DNA from: an uncultured Granulosicoccus sp.
GTDB taxonomy: Bacteria > Pseudomonadota > Gammaproteobacteria > Granulosicoccales > Granulosicoccaceae
Direction of reading: 5' to 3'
NCBI GenBank assembly: GCA_947499955.1
Contig: CANMQI010000001.1
Coordinates: 186,001-250,000 of the forward strand
Length of the DNA: 64,000 nucleotides
The position numbers and the translations under genes were made by a program. The notes under the pieces were generated by a model, which had not been told where the DNA came from, made no database searches, and saw only the letters and a list, made by a program, of their open reading frames with translations. Of this stretch, positions 19,550-29,210 are shown one piece after another. Every line of letters begins with the position of its first letter. Within the stretch, counting starts at the first letter, position 1.

Positions 19550-20089
19550 CTATTGGCGGAAAGGAAAGTTGAATTTCTTCAACAGAGACAAGGCTTCTGC
19601 ATCAGTCTTCGCAGACGTGGTGATGGTGATATCCATACCGCGCACCGCATCGATCTTGTCGTAATCGATTTCCGGGAAGATGATCTGCTCTTTCACGCCC
19701 ATGCTGTAGTTGCCACGGCCGTCGAATGAACGAGCATTGATGCCACGAAAGTCACGGATACGGGGAATGGATACCGCAACCAGACGATCCAGGAATTCAT
19801 ACATGCGATCACGACGCAGTGTCACCTTCGCACCGATCGGGTAACCGTCACGAATCTTGAAGCCCGCAATCGACTTGCGTGCAACGGTAACGACAGGCTT
19901 CTGACCACTGATGGCAGTCATGTCCTTGACCGCGTGCTCAAGTACCTTCTTGTCACCAATGGCCTCACCGAGACCCATGTTGATGGTGATCTTCTCGATG
20001 CGAGGTACCTGCATGATGCTCTGGTACTTGTGCTCCTCCATCATCAGAGGAACGATTCTCTCGCGATAATCTGCTATTAACCTGGCCAT
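19550..20089 (-). CDS. rplE: 50S ribosomal protein L5
   Basis: 179 residues from ATG 20089, equal to E. coli; an in-frame TTG at 20098 is less likely. [18 protein letters not shown] and the [24 protein letters not shown] stretch identify L5, which binds 5S rRNA and contacts P-site tRNA. The start lies 5 nt after the rplX stop. Confidence 0.97.
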   Translation of the reverse strand: MARLIADYRERIVPLMMEEHKYQSIMQVPRIEKITINMGLGEAIGDKKVLEHAVKDMTAISGQKPVVTVARKSIAGFKIRDGYPIGAKVTLRRDRMYEFLDRLVAVSIPRIRDFRGINARSFDGRGNYSMGVKEQIIFPEIDYDKIDAVRGMDITITTSAKTDAEALSLLKKFNFPFRQ

Positions 20090-20094
20090 GACGC

Positions 20095-20409
20095 TCAACT
20101 GTCCACTGAAGAAGAATCAGAACGGAAAAAACGCTCCTTCTGACCTTCGTCGTTTGTGCGAAAACCGATGCGCCCGCCCTTCTTTGCAGAAGGGTTGAAC
20201 AGCGCAACATTCGAAATGTGAATTGACAGTTCCTTTTCCTGAATGCCGCCCGGATCGCCCATCTGTGGGTTGCCCTTGGCGTGCTTCTTGACCAGGTTGA
20301 TACCGTCAATGATCACACGATCTTCCAGCACGGTTTCCACCTTGCCGCGTCGACCTTTGTCTTTACCGACGAGTACGATGACATCGTCGCCTTGCTTGAT
20401 ACGTTGCAT
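20095..20409 (-). CDS. rplX: 50S ribosomal protein L24
   Basis: 104 residues, as in E. coli. The KOW motif region [18 protein letters not shown] at the N terminus and the later [19 protein letters not shown] are typical. It is an assembly-initiating large-subunit protein. Confidence 0.97.
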   Translation of the reverse strand: MQRIKQGDDVIVLVGKDKGRRGKVETVLEDRVIIDGINLVKKHAKGNPQMGDPGGIQEKELSIHISNVALFNPSAKKGGRIGFRTNDEGQKERFFRSDSSSVDS

Positions 20410-20443
20410 AATCTTGCCTATTCGCCGTTTGGCTATCCGGTCC

Positions 20444-20812
20444 CTACAGCACTTCAGGTGCGAGGGAGACGATCTTCATGAACTTCTCGTTTCGAAGTTC
20501 ACGCGTCACGGGGCCAAAGATACGTGTGCCTACCGGCTCCAGTTTTGCATTCAGAATGACAGCCGCGTTGGCGTCAAAACGAATGGCAGAACCATCACCG
20601 CGACGAATGGCCTTTGCAGTTCGAACTACCACTGCGTTGTAGACCTCGCCTTTCTTTACCTTGCCTCGAGGAATCGCGTCCTTGACGCTGACCTTGATGA
20701 CATCGCCAACTCGAGCGTATCGACGGTGCGAGCCGCCCAGTACCTTGATGCACTGTACTCGGCGCGCGCCACTGTTATCTGCCACATTCAGGACAGTTTG
20801 CATTTGAATCAT
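20444..20812 (-). CDS. rplN: 50S ribosomal protein L14
   Basis: 122 residues (E. coli 123). [19 protein letters not shown] and [19 protein letters not shown] fix both identity and start. First gene of the classical spc group. A 55-nt spacer separates it from rpsQ; I see no clear promoter in that spacer. Confidence 0.98.
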   Translation of the reverse strand: MIQMQTVLNVADNSGARRVQCIKVLGGSHRRYARVGDVIKVSVKDAIPRGKVKKGEVYNAVVVRTAKAIRRGDGSAIRFDANAAVILNAKLEPVGTRIFGPVTRELRNEKFMKIVSLAPEVL

Positions 20813-20867
20813 CGGACGCTACTCTTTTTCCAGCCACGCTTGTTAATGTTCATTGTCGACAACGGCC

Positions 20868-21149
20868 TTATTCAGCCGCTTCGACGAGTACCTTGTCCAG
20901 TGTCCAGGATTTTGTCTTGGACATTGGGCGGCACTCTTTGATCTGAACCGTATCGCCGACGTTCAGTTCGTTGTTCTCATCATGCACATGGTACTTCTTG
21001 CTACGACGCATGTACTTGCCGTAGATGGGGTGCTTGATGCGACGCTCGACCTGCACTGTTGCAGTCTGTTCCATCTTGTTGCTGGTGACACGACCTGTAA
21101 CGGTACGTGTACTCGTGCCTACTGTGGCTGATTCGTTCTGCTCACTCAT
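20868..21149 (-). CDS. rpsQ: 30S ribosomal protein S17
   Basis: 93 residues (E. coli 84). After a polar N-terminal extension of about 14 residues ([14 protein letters not shown]) the S17 core follows: [38 protein letters not shown] and the [11 protein letters not shown] signature. It starts 2 nt after rpmC. Confidence 0.97.
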   Translation of the reverse strand: MSEQNESATVGTSTRTVTGRVTSNKMEQTATVQVERRIKHPIYGKYMRRSKKYHVHDENNELNVGDTVQIKECRPMSKTKSWTLDKVLVEAAE

Positions 21150-21151
21150 GA

Positions 21152-21358
21152 TCAGGCCTCTGCAGACTGCTTCTGGTGGATGATGGTCTTGATGCGTGCA
21201 ATCTGACGACGTACTCGCTTGAAATCGTGTGGCTTGACGTCTTGTCCGGATCCACGCTGCATACGCAGGTTGAATTGTTCCCGAAACAGGCCGCTGAGCT
21301 CTGTGTTCAGCTCATCGACCGACTTGGTCTTGAGCTCTGATGCTTTTGAATCAGCCAT
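21152..21358 (-). CDS. rpmC: 50S ribosomal protein L29
   Basis: 68 residues (E. coli 63). [26 protein letters not shown] and the [16 protein letters not shown] helix match L29, which lies by the exit tunnel and binds trigger factor and SRP. The ATG overlaps the rplP stop by one base (TAATG). Confidence 0.97.
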   Translation of the reverse strand: MADSKASELKTKSVDELNTELSGLFREQFNLRMQRGSGQDVKPHDFKRVRRQIARIKTIIHQKQSAEA

Positions 21359-21771
21359 TACGCTGCAGTCCTCACAACAAAACTAGTGGCAATCGGCAGC
21401 TTGGCCGCTGCGAGAGCAAACGCCTCACGCGCAATCTCTTCGGTGACGCCTTCCATTTCGTAGAGCATCTTGCCGGGCTGAATCTTGGCTACCCAATATT
21501 CGACATTACCCTTACCTTTACCCATACGTACTTCGATAGGCTTCTTGGTAACAGGCGTGTCGGGGAAGATCCGGATCCAGATCTTTCCACCACGCTTGAT
21601 GTGACGTGTCATTGCACGACGAGCGGATTCGATCTGGCGAGCAGTCAAACGGCCACGACCGGTCGCTTTGAGGCCGTATTCGCCAAAGCTTACCTTGTTG
21701 CCGTTCTGGGCCAGACCACGGTTTCGCCCCGTGTGCTGTTTCCTGAATTTCGTTCGTTTTGGTTGAAGCAT
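21358..21771 (-). CDS. rplP: 50S ribosomal protein L16
   Basis: 137 residues (E. coli 136). [39 protein letters not shown] and [26 protein letters not shown] are the L16 signatures, including the A-site-proximal Arg region. Unusually for this operon it is separated from rpsC by 98 nt. Confidence 0.98.
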   Translation of the reverse strand: MLQPKRTKFRKQHTGRNRGLAQNGNKVSFGEYGLKATGRGRLTARQIESARRAMTRHIKRGGKIWIRIFPDTPVTKKPIEVRMGKGKGNVEYWVAKIQPGKMLYEMEGVTEEIAREAFALAAAKLPIATSFVVRTAA

Positions 21772-21816
21772 TTCTCGTTGCTCTGATTACTGCTGAGACT
21801 CATTGTTTTGCGGATC

Positions 21817-21835
21817 TCGCATCCCGAGGATGCGA
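21817..21835 (-). promoter_or_regulatory. Perfect 8-bp hairpin in the rpsC-rplP spacer
   Basis: TCGCATCC and GGATGCGA pair perfectly around a 3-nt loop, within the 98 nt between rpsC and rplP. On the minus strand no U-run follows. Its position suggests an mRNA processing, stability or translational element; this is inference. Confidence 0.55.
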
Positions 21836-21869
21836 TCTCAGCCAGGTCTCTTGATTAGATTCGTCAGCC

Positions 21870-22553
21870 TTACTTGCTGGCGGTGCTAGCAACGCTTTTA
21901 GAGCGTTTTTCTTCGAGGTCGAACACTTCGCCGTGGCAGATCCAGACCTTGATGCCGATGACACCGTAGGTAGTATGAGCTTCGGCAACACCGTAGTCGA
22001 TGTCAGCACGCAGTGTGTGCAAAGGCACACGACCATCGTGGTACCACTCGCGACGGGCAATCTCTGCCCCGTTCAGACGACCGGATACGGCAATCTTCAC
22101 ACCTTGTGCACCGAGGCGCATGGTGTTGGTCAATACACGCTTCATGGCACGACGGAACATGACACGACGTTCCAGCTGCTGAGCAACACCTTCAGCGACC
22201 AGTTGAGCGTCGAGCTCCGGCTTGCGAATCTCGGCAATGTTGATCTTGACGTTGTTGATGTTGATGCCAAGCATTGGCGCCAGTGCACGACGCAGACGCT
22301 CTACATCTTCACCCTTCTTGCCGATGACGATACCCGGACGAGCCGAGTGGATCGTGATGATGACAGATTTCGCAGGACGCTGGATCTGAATACGGCTGAC
22401 AGAAGCATGCGAGAGTTCCTTTTTCAGGAACTTGCGGATTCTGATGTCGTCATTCAGGTAGTCAGCATAGTCTTCGTTGCCGGCATACCAGGTGGAATTC
22501 CAATCCTGGGAGATGCCCAGACGAATACCAATCGGATGTACTTTTTGACCCAT
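21870..22553 (-). CDS. rpsC: 30S ribosomal protein S3
   Basis: 227 residues (E. coli 233). [18 protein letters not shown], the KH-domain loop [12 protein letters not shown] and the C-terminal [28 protein letters not shown] stretch are diagnostic. S3 lines the mRNA entry channel. The C terminus is a short basic/Ser-rich tail ([12 protein letters not shown]). It starts 3 nt after rplV. Confidence 0.98.
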   Translation of the reverse strand: MGQKVHPIGIRLGISQDWNSTWYAGNEDYADYLNDDIRIRKFLKKELSHASVSRIQIQRPAKSVIITIHSARPGIVIGKKGEDVERLRRALAPMLGININNVKINIAEIRKPELDAQLVAEGVAQQLERRVMFRRAMKRVLTNTMRLGAQGVKIAVSGRLNGAEIARREWYHDGRVPLHTLRADIDYGVAEAHTTYGVIGIKVWICHGEVFDLEEKRSKSVASTASK

Positions 22554-22556
22554 CGT

Positions 22557-22895
22557 TTAGCTCCTGCCGTCCGAAACGGTCACGGTAATATGACTTGTAC
22601 GCTTGAGAATTCGGTTAGCTCGGCCCTTGGCTCTGGCTCGCAGACGCTTCATGACCGGTCCAGCATTGACCTGTACGGCTGAAACCTTCAGCTCGTCGAT
22701 ATCCGCGCCTTCGTTGTGCTCGGCGTTGGCAATCGCACTGTCAACCAGCTTCTTGATGAGTGCACCAGCCTTCTTCTCACTGAATGTGAGAACTTCCAGC
22801 GCACCTTCTACCGGCAGACCACGGATCTGATCTGCAACCAGGCGCACCTTCTGTGGAGAGATGCGGGCCATCTTCAATGTAGATTCGACTTGCAT
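22557..22895 (-). CDS. rplV: 50S ribosomal protein L22
   Basis: 112 residues (E. coli 110). [17 protein letters not shown] and [18 protein letters not shown] are clear, followed by the tunnel-lining loop ([16 protein letters not shown]). The loop has no obvious deletion of the kind linked to macrolide resistance. It starts 2 nt after rpsS. Confidence 0.98.
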   Translation of the reverse strand: MQVESTLKMARISPQKVRLVADQIRGLPVEGALEVLTFSEKKAGALIKKLVDSAIANAEHNEGADIDELKVSAVQVNAGPVMKRLRARAKGRANRILKRTSHITVTVSDGRS

Positions 22896-22897
22896 GA

Positions 22898-23170
22898 CTA
22901 TCTCGATTTCTTGTCAGCGACGTGGCCTTTGTAAGTGCGCGTTGCCGCGAACTCACCCAGCTTGTGCCCTACCATGTTTTCGGAAACCAGCACCGGCACA
23001 TGTACACGACCGTTGTGCACGGCGATGGTCAGACCTACCATATCTGGCAGGATCATTGAACGACGCGACCATGTCTTGATTGGACGCTTGCTATTTGCGG
23101 CGCGAGCTTCATCGACCTTCTTGACGAGGTGATAGTCGACGAACGGGCCTTTTTTCAGGGAACGTGGCAC
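22898..23170 (-). CDS. rpsS: 30S ribosomal protein S19
   Basis: 90 residues (E. coli 92). [38 protein letters not shown] and [15 protein letters not shown] are the S19 hallmarks. It lies in the head of the small subunit. It follows rplB by 13 nt. Confidence 0.98.
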   Translation of the reverse strand: MPRSLKKGPFVDYHLVKKVDEARAANSKRPIKTWSRRSMILPDMVGLTIAVHNGRVHVPVLVSENMVGHKLGEFAATRTYKGHVADKKSR

Positions 23171-23183
23171 GAGTCTCTACCTC

Positions 23184-24011
23184 CTATTTCTTGCTGCGAC
23201 GACGCACGATCATGTTATCTGTGCGCTTGTTTGAACGAGTCTTGTAACCCTTGGTAGGGGTACCCCATGGACTGACCGGATGACGACCACCCGAAGTACG
23301 ACCTTCACCACCACCATGCGGGTGATCGACCGGGTTCATTGCCACACCGCGAACGGTAGGACGAACACCGCGCCAGCGCTTCGCGCCAGCCTTGCCAAGC
23401 TTCTGCAGTGAATGTTCGCCGTTGCCGACTTCACCGATAGTGGCGCGACACTCACTCTGTACCCGGCGCATTTCGCCAGAGCGCAGACGCAAGGTAGCGT
23501 ACATGCCTTCACGAGCAACCAGCTGTACTGCAGCACCGGCACTTCGTGCAACCTGAGCACCGCGACCGGGCTTCAGCTCGATGGCGTGAACCGTGGAACC
23601 GACCGGAATATTGGCCAGTGGCAGACAGTTGCCTGCCTTGATCGGGGATTCACGACCGGACATCAATGGCGCACCAGCAGAAACACCTTTGGGAGCCAGG
23701 ATGTAACGACGCTCACCGTCTGCATACTTCAGCAGTGCAATGTGCGCTGTACGGTTCGGATCGTATTCAACACGCTCAACAACGGCAGGTACGCCATCCT
23801 TGTTGCGCTTGAAATCGATGACACGATAACGACGCTTGTGACCACCACCGATGTGGCGAGTCGTGATGCGACCTTTGTTGTTACGACCACCGGACTTGGA
23901 CAGACTTTCGACCAATGGCTCGTAAGGACCTTCTTTCGAAAGTTCCTTGTTGACAACGCGGACCTGAAATCGCTTTCCGGGCGATGTCGGTTTTGACTTT
24001 ACCAGAGCCAT
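23184..24011 (-). CDS. rplB: 50S ribosomal protein L2
   Basis: 275 residues (E. coli 273). The C-terminal [20 protein letters not shown] loop, with the conserved His near the peptidyl-transferase centre, is intact, as is [17 protein letters not shown]. It follows rplW by 3 nt. Confidence 0.98.
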   Translation of the reverse strand: MALVKSKPTSPGKRFQVRVVNKELSKEGPYEPLVESLSKSGGRNNKGRITTRHIGGGHKRRYRVIDFKRNKDGVPAVVERVEYDPNRTAHIALLKYADGERRYILAPKGVSAGAPLMSGRESPIKAGNCLPLANIPVGSTVHAIELKPGRGAQVARSAGAAVQLVAREGMYATLRLRSGEMRRVQSECRATIGEVGNGEHSLQKLGKAGAKRWRGVRPTVRGVAMNPVDHPHGGGEGRTSGGRHPVSPWGTPTKGYKTRSNKRTDNMIVRRRSKK

Positions 24012-24014
24012 GAT

Positions 24015-24314
24015 CTAACCCTCCATACCCATGAAGTCGATGTCCTGCCCTTCAGCCAGGCGGACGATGGCCTTTTTCCAATCGGAACGTTTACCTTCAC
24101 TCTGACCGAAACGCTTGGTCTTGCCGTGAACGTTGACGATCTGGACGCTGCGAACAGTCACATCGAACAATTTTTCGACAGCCTTGCGCACTTCCAGCTT
24201 GGTTGCATTGTTGGCAACACGGAAAGTATGACGACCTTCCATTTCAGATGCAGTGGCAGTTTTCTCGGAAATATGAGGTGCCAGAATCACCTGATAGAGA
24301 CGTTGGTCATTCAT
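24015..24314 (-). CDS. rplW: 50S ribosomal protein L23
   Basis: 99 residues (E. coli 100). [17 protein letters not shown] and [25 protein letters not shown] are diagnostic. It forms the exit-tunnel rim docking site for trigger factor and SRP. It overlaps rplD by 4 nt (ATGA). Confidence 0.98.
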   Translation of the reverse strand: MNDQRLYQVILAPHISEKTATASEMEGRHTFRVANNATKLEVRKAVEKLFDVTVRSVQIVNVHGKTKRFGQSEGKRSDWKKAIVRLAEGQDIDFMGMEG

Positions 24315-24913
24315 GCGAATCGCTCCTCCAGTTGCTTCACGGCAGCAGCCGTGGCGACGATGTGCGGAAAACGCACCAGACTGACAGGATCAACACCTTC
24401 CACATCCAGAACCTGGACATAAGGAATGTTGCGACTGGCCAGGTAGACAGACTCGGTGACATCGTCCATCAGGAACAGCACCTTCTCGACACCCAGCTCG
24501 GCCATCTTCGCCTTCATTACCTTGGTCTTCGGGGCTTCCAGTTCCAGACTGTCAACCACGATCAGACGGCCTTCGGCCGCTGCGTGAGACAGAATGGAGC
24601 GAATGGCTCCGCGGTACATCTTCTTGTTGACTTTCTGTGAGTAGTCACGTGTCTTGGCAGCGAATGTCACGCCACCACCAGTCCAGATAGGACTGCGTGA
24701 AGTACCGGCACGAGCACGACCCGTACCCTTCTGCCGCCAAGGCTTGGCACCGCCACCACGCACTTCGGAACGCGTTTTCTGCGCAGAAGTACCGGCACGA
24801 GCCGCCGCCAGATAGGCAGTCACGATCTGGTGAACCAGACCTTCGTTATATGTGACTCCGAATACGGAATCTGCAACGGATACCGATCCGCCGCTGTGTG
24901 TTTTCAAATCCAT
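24311..24913 (-). CDS. rplD: 50S ribosomal protein L4
   Basis: 200 residues from ATG 24913 ([19 protein letters not shown]), 4 nt after rplC and close to the E. coli length of 201. The tunnel loop [24 protein letters not shown] is preserved, with a small variation. In E. coli L4 represses the S10 operon through the leader upstream of rpsJ. Here rpsJ is elsewhere, so any such control would have to act on the rplC leader. Confidence 0.97.
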   Translation of the reverse strand: MDLKTHSGGSVSVADSVFGVTYNEGLVHQIVTAYLAAARAGTSAQKTRSEVRGGGAKPWRQKGTGRARAGTSRSPIWTGGGVTFAAKTRDYSQKVNKKMYRGAIRSILSHAAAEGRLIVVDSLELEAPKTKVMKAKMAELGVEKVLFLMDDVTESVYLASRNIPYVQVLDVEGVDPVSLVRFPHIVATAAAVKQLEERFA

Positions 24914-24917
24914 CGTC

Positions 24918-25571
24918 TTAGCTCTTCGCGTTCTTCTGCTTGACGGCCGGCTTGATGATGACGTCGCTGCCATCGGCGCCGGGCACTGCACCCTTGATGA
25001 GAATGACTTCGCGACCCTCATCGATTCGAACTACCTGGAGGTTCTGGGTAGTGCGCTTTACAGCACCCATGTGACCTGCCATTTTCTTGCCTTTGAACAC
25101 TCGTCCAGGCGTCTGGTTCTGACCGATTGAACCGGGCGCACGGTGGGACAGAGAGTTACCGTGAGTCGCGTCTTGCATCTGGAAGTTGTGACGCTTGACG
25201 CCACCTGCGAAGCCTTTACCGATACTGGTACCGGTTACATCGACCTTCTGGCCGGCTTCGAACAATTCCATACCGAATTCACCACCAACCTCAAGCTCGC
25301 TGCCCTCTTCACCTTCGAGGCGGAATTCCCAGAGACCACGACCAGCGCCAACACCCGCTTTCGCGAAATGTCCGGCTTCAGCCTTGCTCAATTGATTGGT
25401 TTTCTTGTCACCAGTTGTGACCTGGACGCTGACATAGCCGTCGTTTTCGACGGTCTTCCTGGCAGTGATTCGGTTTTTCGCTACTTCGATAACCGTAACA
25501 GGCGTTGAAACGCCCGCGTCATCGAATACGCGCGTCATGCCCAGTTTGCGGCCAACTACACCAAGAGTCAT
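24918..25571 (-). CDS. rplC: 50S ribosomal protein L3
   Basis: 217 residues from ATG 25571, with GGGAG 6 nt upstream (E. coli 209). [18 protein letters not shown] at the start and [22 protein letters not shown], with the conserved Gln, identify L3. In relatives rpsJ lies directly upstream. Here rplC is the first gene of the cluster, behind a leader of about 200 nt with its own candidate promoter. Confidence 0.98.
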   Translation of the reverse strand: MTLGVVGRKLGMTRVFDDAGVSTPVTVIEVAKNRITARKTVENDGYVSVQVTTGDKKTNQLSKAEAGHFAKAGVGAGRGLWEFRLEGEEGSELEVGGEFGMELFEAGQKVDVTGTSIGKGFAGGVKRHNFQMQDATHGNSLSHRAPGSIGQNQTPGRVFKGKKMAGHMGAVKRTTQNLQVVRIDEGREVILIKGAVPGADGSDVIIKPAVKQKNAKS

Positions 25572-25691
25572 CGTTTTCTCCCACATACTCTAATCACGCC
25601 CAGAACAGCACGCACAGTGGGACCGCTTGCCATCCCCCCATGTGGTGCAGAACGCTTGGCGGCGAACTGTTTATCGGAGGTTGATTTGCAG

Positions 25692-25709
25692 CCGAGCAGT
25701 GCAGCTCGG
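25692..25709 (-). promoter_or_regulatory. Hairpin in the rplC leader
   Basis: CCGAGC and GCTCGG form a 6-bp stem with a 6-nt loop, inside the roughly 200-nt untranslated region before rplC. It may be part of an autoregulatory leader; no match to the E. coli S10 leader can be claimed by eye. The whole 25572-26053 stretch is otherwise a divergent control region for rplC and tag with no convincing gene. Confidence 0.4.
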
Positions 25710-25776
25710 AACGAAGTAATAAAACCGAAATAAACAAAACCCAACGGGATGTCCACGCCGGGTTGGTTAGCGCACC

Positions 25777-25805
25777 ATAATAACACCCAAATCTTCTGAT
25801 TGCTA
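25777..25805 (-). promoter_or_regulatory. Candidate extended -10 promoter for the rplC-rplQ cluster
   Basis: The minus strand reads TGTTATTAT, an extended -10 (TGn plus TATTAT at 25777-25782). A weak -35 (TAGCAA, 25800-25805) lies 17 nt upstream. Transcription would start near 25770 and give a 200-nt leader. Because rpsJ and its terminator lie 22 kb away, this cluster needs its own promoter. Confidence 0.5.
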
Positions 25806-26053
25806 CCCTTGCGACGGGTTTTTGTTCACATGGGTGTCACGAAATGTCGATCATGGCGCTACCGAGGGCTGCAAGTCGACTGGACAAACGCACTCAGACC
25901 CGTAGTTTACGGCCATTCCAGCGCCCGACTTGAACAGGGCAGTGTAACTTGTGAAGATGCCACACAGGTTTCACTCCGGCTTCAATGGTCGGATTCATCA
26001 ATCTGTTCGTTGACCATTGCCCCGCTTCCACCCCTCTCCCGGATCAGATTCCC

Positions 26054-26656
26054 ATGTGCGTGTCCGAAGACTGCCCGATCCCACCGGATGACCCTCAATA
26101 CCAGAGGTATCACGACGAGGAATGGGGTATGCCGACAGACTGCGACCGGTCATTCTTCGAAAAAGTCTGCCTGGAAGGATTCCAATCGGGGCTGAGCTGG
26201 AAGACGATCCTGTATCGTCGCCCCGCCTTTCGTCGTGCTTTCGCAGATTTTCAGCTTGAGGTCGTTGCAGGCTTCAACGACAACGACATCGATCGACTGT
26301 TACAGGACTCGAGCATCGTTCGCAACCGTCGCAAGATCTGCTCGGCCATCAACAATGCTGGCCGTGCGCTGGATCTCCAGCAGGAGTTCGGCAGTCTGGC
26401 AGCGTTTTTCTGGCAGTTCGAACCTGAACCATCCTCACGCCCCGACAGGGTGACACGCGCCTGGCTTGCAGCCAACCCGACGACACCCGAGTCGACGGCA
26501 CTTGCCAGGGCATTGAAGACGCGAGGCTGGAGTTTCGTTGGCGCAACCAATATGTATGCCTTGATGCAGGCAAAGGGACTGGTCAACGATCATGTCTACA
26601 GCTGCCCGACGCGCCAGGTCATGCAGCACCACCGGCGTCACTTCGTTCGCCCCTGA
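26054..26656 (+). CDS. tag: DNA-3-methyladenine glycosylase I
   Basis: 200 residues from ATG 26054; an ATG at 25985 would add 23 residues not seen in E. coli Tag. YHDEEWGMPTDCDRSFFEKVCLEGFQSGLSWKTIL is the Tag signature, including the Glu and Trp of the base pocket, and VGATNMYALMQAKGLVNDH closes the domain. The zinc ligands of the family (an N-terminal Cys and His, and C-terminal His residues) appear present. Removes 3-methyladenine from alkylated DNA in the cytosol. Divergent from the ribosomal cluster. Confidence 0.9.
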   Translation: MCVSEDCPIPPDDPQYQRYHDEEWGMPTDCDRSFFEKVCLEGFQSGLSWKTILYRRPAFRRAFADFQLEVVAGFNDNDIDRLLQDSSIVRNRRKICSAINNAGRALDLQQEFGSLAAFFWQFEPEPSSRPDRVTRAWLAANPTTPESTALARALKTRGWSFVGATNMYALMQAKGLVNDHVYSCPTRQVMQHHRRHFVRP

Positions 26657-26762
26657 TACCTGTGCATTCAGCAAGACACGCCCACGCTCCTTGATCCACG
26701 AACTTTCCAACGCTCAGGGTGTCGCAAGATCCGCCCCACCCTCAATCAGAATACCGAGAAAG

Positions 26763-27494
26763 ATGAAAACCAGACAATCGCGTACAGGCACACTGCTTCT
26801 ACTGCTCGCCCTGTGCGCTGTTGGCGCCACAGCCATCATGCTGTTCGGCGCACGCCTGGGTCTCTGGGAGCCGATCGTCGGTTTCGGTTACTTCCGGCAA
26901 TACGCAGCCCCCATTGCCTACGGGGCAAGTGGCCTGAGCCTGGCGGGTCTTGTATTCATGCTGAGCCAACGGAATCTGGCCGGTATCGTCAAGACCGGTC
27001 TGGCCTGCCTGCTTGGCGGCGTATTGCTCTTTCCCACATTGAAGGACCGCCTGTCTCCCCCGGTTCGCTTGCCGCCCATTCATGACATCAGCACCGACAC
27101 GCTCAACCCACCACAGTTTCTGGTACTGGACGATTCGCGGCAGGGAGCTCGCAACACGCTGGTCTACGGCGGGCCGGAGGTCGCAGCACAGCAGCAATCG
27201 GCATACCCGGATATTGCGCCGATACCGTCAGAATTACCGGCAGAGACGGCCTTCGCACGAGCCATCAGCATTGCGCAGTTCATGGACTGGGAAATCGTAT
27301 CGCAGGATGCCGACAATCTGCGCTTCGAAGCAACAGCCCGTACTCCGGTGTTTCATTTTGCCGATGACGTCGTTGTGGTTGTGACGCCGGAAGGTGATGC
27401 CAGCCGAATCGACATGCGCAGTGTCTCGCGTATCGGTCGCGGCGACAGAGGCGTCAATGCAGAACGAATTCGGGCATTCACCAAAGCATTCTGA
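26763..27494 (+). CDS. DUF1499 membrane protein
   Basis: 243 residues from ATG 26763, after a CGAGAAAG site. Three hydrophobic helices lie at about 8-30, 42-65 and 72-88. A periplasmic or cytosolic domain follows with PPIHDISTDTLNPPQF and the late FRFEATARTPVFHFADDVVVVV...RIDMRSVSRIGRGDRGVNAERI, which is the DUF1499 signature. The family has no established function. It lies 106 nt after tag and converges on the peptide-transporter operon. Confidence 0.75.
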   Translation: MKTRQSRTGTLLLLLALCAVGATAIMLFGARLGLWEPIVGFGYFRQYAAPIAYGASGLSLAGLVFMLSQRNLAGIVKTGLACLLGGVLLFPTLKDRLSPPVRLPPIHDISTDTLNPPQFLVLDDSRQGARNTLVYGGPEVAAQQQSAYPDIAPIPSELPAETAFARAISIAQFMDWEIVSQDADNLRFEATARTPVFHFADDVVVVVTPEGDASRIDMRSVSRIGRGDRGVNAERIRAFTKAF

Positions 27495-27503
27495 TCAGAC
27501 CGG

Positions 27504-27526
27504 GCTGACGGAACTCAACCGTCAGC
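27504..27526. terminator. Possible bidirectional terminator stem
   Basis: GCTGACGG and CCGTCAGC form a perfect 8-bp inverted repeat with a 7-nt loop, at the meeting point of two convergent genes and overlapping the stop of the ABC gene. Neither side has a U-run, so intrinsic termination is uncertain. Confidence 0.4.
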
Positions 27527-28291
27527 TACCTCATCGGAGCGTACATAGCCCATCGAGCTCTTCAACAATTGCTGCGTGTAGGGTTCATTGGCCTTCATGG
27601 CGCGCAGATCCGCCACGCTCAGCGTTTCCACCAGCTGGCCGTTCTGCATGACGGCAATCGACTCGCACAGATGCGCCACGACGGCCAGGTTGTGCGACAC
27701 CATCAGATAGGTCAGCTGGCGCTGTTCCCGCAAGTCACTCAGCAGGTTCAGGATCTCTGCCTGCACGGAGACGTCCAGCGCTGATGTCGGCTCATCCAGT
27801 AACAGAATGGAAGGTTCGGCAGCCAGGGCTCGTGCAATCGCGACTCTCTGGCGCTGACCACCGGAGAGCTGATGAGGGTAACGAAAACGGAATTGCCGAC
27901 CCAGCCCGACATCATCGAGCAGGCTGACAATTCGCCGATCGACATCACGCAGCTTGTGCAGTGCCAGAGTCTCGCTGAGCACCTGATCCACGGAGTGCCG
28001 CGGATGCAGCGACGCATAAGGATCCTGAAAGACCATCTGCACCTTGTTGTAGAAGGCCAGGGAACGGCGCTTGCCGAGAGTCTCGCCGTCCACTTCCATA
28101 TGACCCGACCAGGAGCTGACAAGCCCGGTCAATGCCCGCAAGATCGTGGATTTACCGGAGCCACTTTCTCCCACAAGCCCCACGGATGTGCCAGCAGCAA
28201 CCTGAAGACTGACGTCCCTGACGGCCTGTACCCGATCAGCATGCTCACCGAACCAGACGTTGAGCCCTTCTATAACGATACCTTGTGTCAT
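27515..28291 (-). CDS. Peptide ABC transporter ATP-binding protein (DppF-type)
   Basis: 258 residues. Walker A GESGSGKST, Q-loop VFQDPYASLHP, signature LSGGQRQRVAIARAL, Walker B ILLLDEPTSALD and an H-loop SHNLAVV are all intact. The ASLHPR region fits the OppF/DppF half of a heterodimeric peptide importer. It is the last gene of the operon and is separated by 67 nt from the partner ATPase; the other genes nearly touch. Short for the family because it lacks the long C-terminal oligopeptide extension. Confidence 0.9.
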   Translation of the reverse strand: MTQGIVIEGLNVWFGEHADRVQAVRDVSLQVAAGTSVGLVGESGSGKSTILRALTGLVSSWSGHMEVDGETLGKRRSLAFYNKVQMVFQDPYASLHPRHSVDQVLSETLALHKLRDVDRRIVSLLDDVGLGRQFRFRYPHQLSGGQRQRVAIARALAAEPSILLLDEPTSALDVSVQAEILNLLSDLREQRQLTYLMVSHNLAVVAHLCESIAVMQNGQLVETLSVADLRAMKANEPYTQQLLKSSMGYVRSDEVADG

Positions 28292-28358
28292 TGGACGCGT
28301 GTCGACACGGCAGAAACCTCAATGGAAAGTCCGGTCGATCCCGGAGTGGAAGAGCTGC

Positions 28359-29210
28359 TCATGACGCATCATCCAGCTCGGCAGTGCGCCAGGCCGGATC
28401 ACGCTCAAGCACCGACAGACGCTCGCTCGGGACATCCAGTCGCGGCATGGAATTGAGCAGGCCCTGCGTATAGGGGTGCTTTGCCTGATACAACTCATCG
28501 GCGCGGCAGGATTCCACAACGCGCCCGGCGTACATGATCAGGACCCGATCGCAGAATGAAGACACCAGGTTCAGATCGTGACTGATGAAGATCAGGCCCA
28601 TGCCGCGCTCGGATACCAGCTTGTCCATGATGTTGAGCACCTGCATCTGCACGGTGACATCCAGCGCCGAAGTCGGCTCGTCTGCGATGAGAATGCCCGG
28701 ATTCGGAATCAGCATCATCGCGATCATGATGCGCTGACCCATGCCACCGGACAGCTCGTGCGGATAGGCCTTGAAGACGCGCTCGGGGTCACGAATGGCC
28801 ACCGCTTCCAGCATCTCGAGAGTCTTCTGCCGGCGTTCCCGGCGATTGCCACGTCGACTCTGGGCATAGGCCTCCATGATCTGCTCGCCCACCGTCATGA
28901 CCGGGTTCAACGAGAATTTGGGATCCTGCATGACCATGGAAATTTTCTGACCACGAACCGCACGCATCTGCTTGTCACTCATGGCCAGCAGATCCTCATC
29001 GCCCAACGCCATGCGATCGGCAGAGACACGACCCGGTGGCCTGATGAGACGCAGGATGGCGCGACCGGTCAGCGATTTGCCCGAACCGGATTCACCGACG
29101 ATACCGAGTCGTTCCTGTCCCAGTGAAAAAGATACGCCACGCACGGCATCGAATACACCGCTGCGCGTCGGGAAGGACACCTTCAGGTTTTCCACCTCCA
29201 GCAGATTCAT
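28359..29210 (-). CDS. Peptide ABC transporter ATP-binding protein (DppD-type)
   Basis: 283 residues. Walker A GESGSGKSL, Q-loop VMQDPKFSLNPVMTVGEQI, signature LSGGMGQRIMIAMML, Walker B ILIADEPTSALD and a C-terminal oligopeptide/dipeptide segment (YQAKHPYTQGLLNSMPRLD). The signature has MGQR instead of the usual MRQR. Forms the cytosolic ATPase dimer with the next gene product. Overlaps the DppC-type gene by 4 nt. Confidence 0.92.
   Translation of the reverse strand: MNLLEVENLKVSFPTRSGVFDAVRGVSFSLGQERLGIVGESGSGKSLTGRAILRLIRPPGRVSADRMALGDEDLLAMSDKQMRAVRGQKISMVMQDPKFSLNPVMTVGEQIMEAYAQSRRGNRRERRQKTLEMLEAVAIRDPERVFKAYPHELSGGMGQRIMIAMMLIPNPGILIADEPTSALDVTVQMQVLNIMDKLVSERGMGLIFISHDLNLVSSFCDRVLIMYAGRVVESCRADELYQAKHPYTQGLLNSMPRLDVPSERLSVLERDPAWRTAELDDAS

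Noticed and set aside
25800-26195. Plus-strand ORF overlapping the tag upstream region
   Set aside because: Reads through the candidate rplC promoter and out of frame across tag; no homology features.
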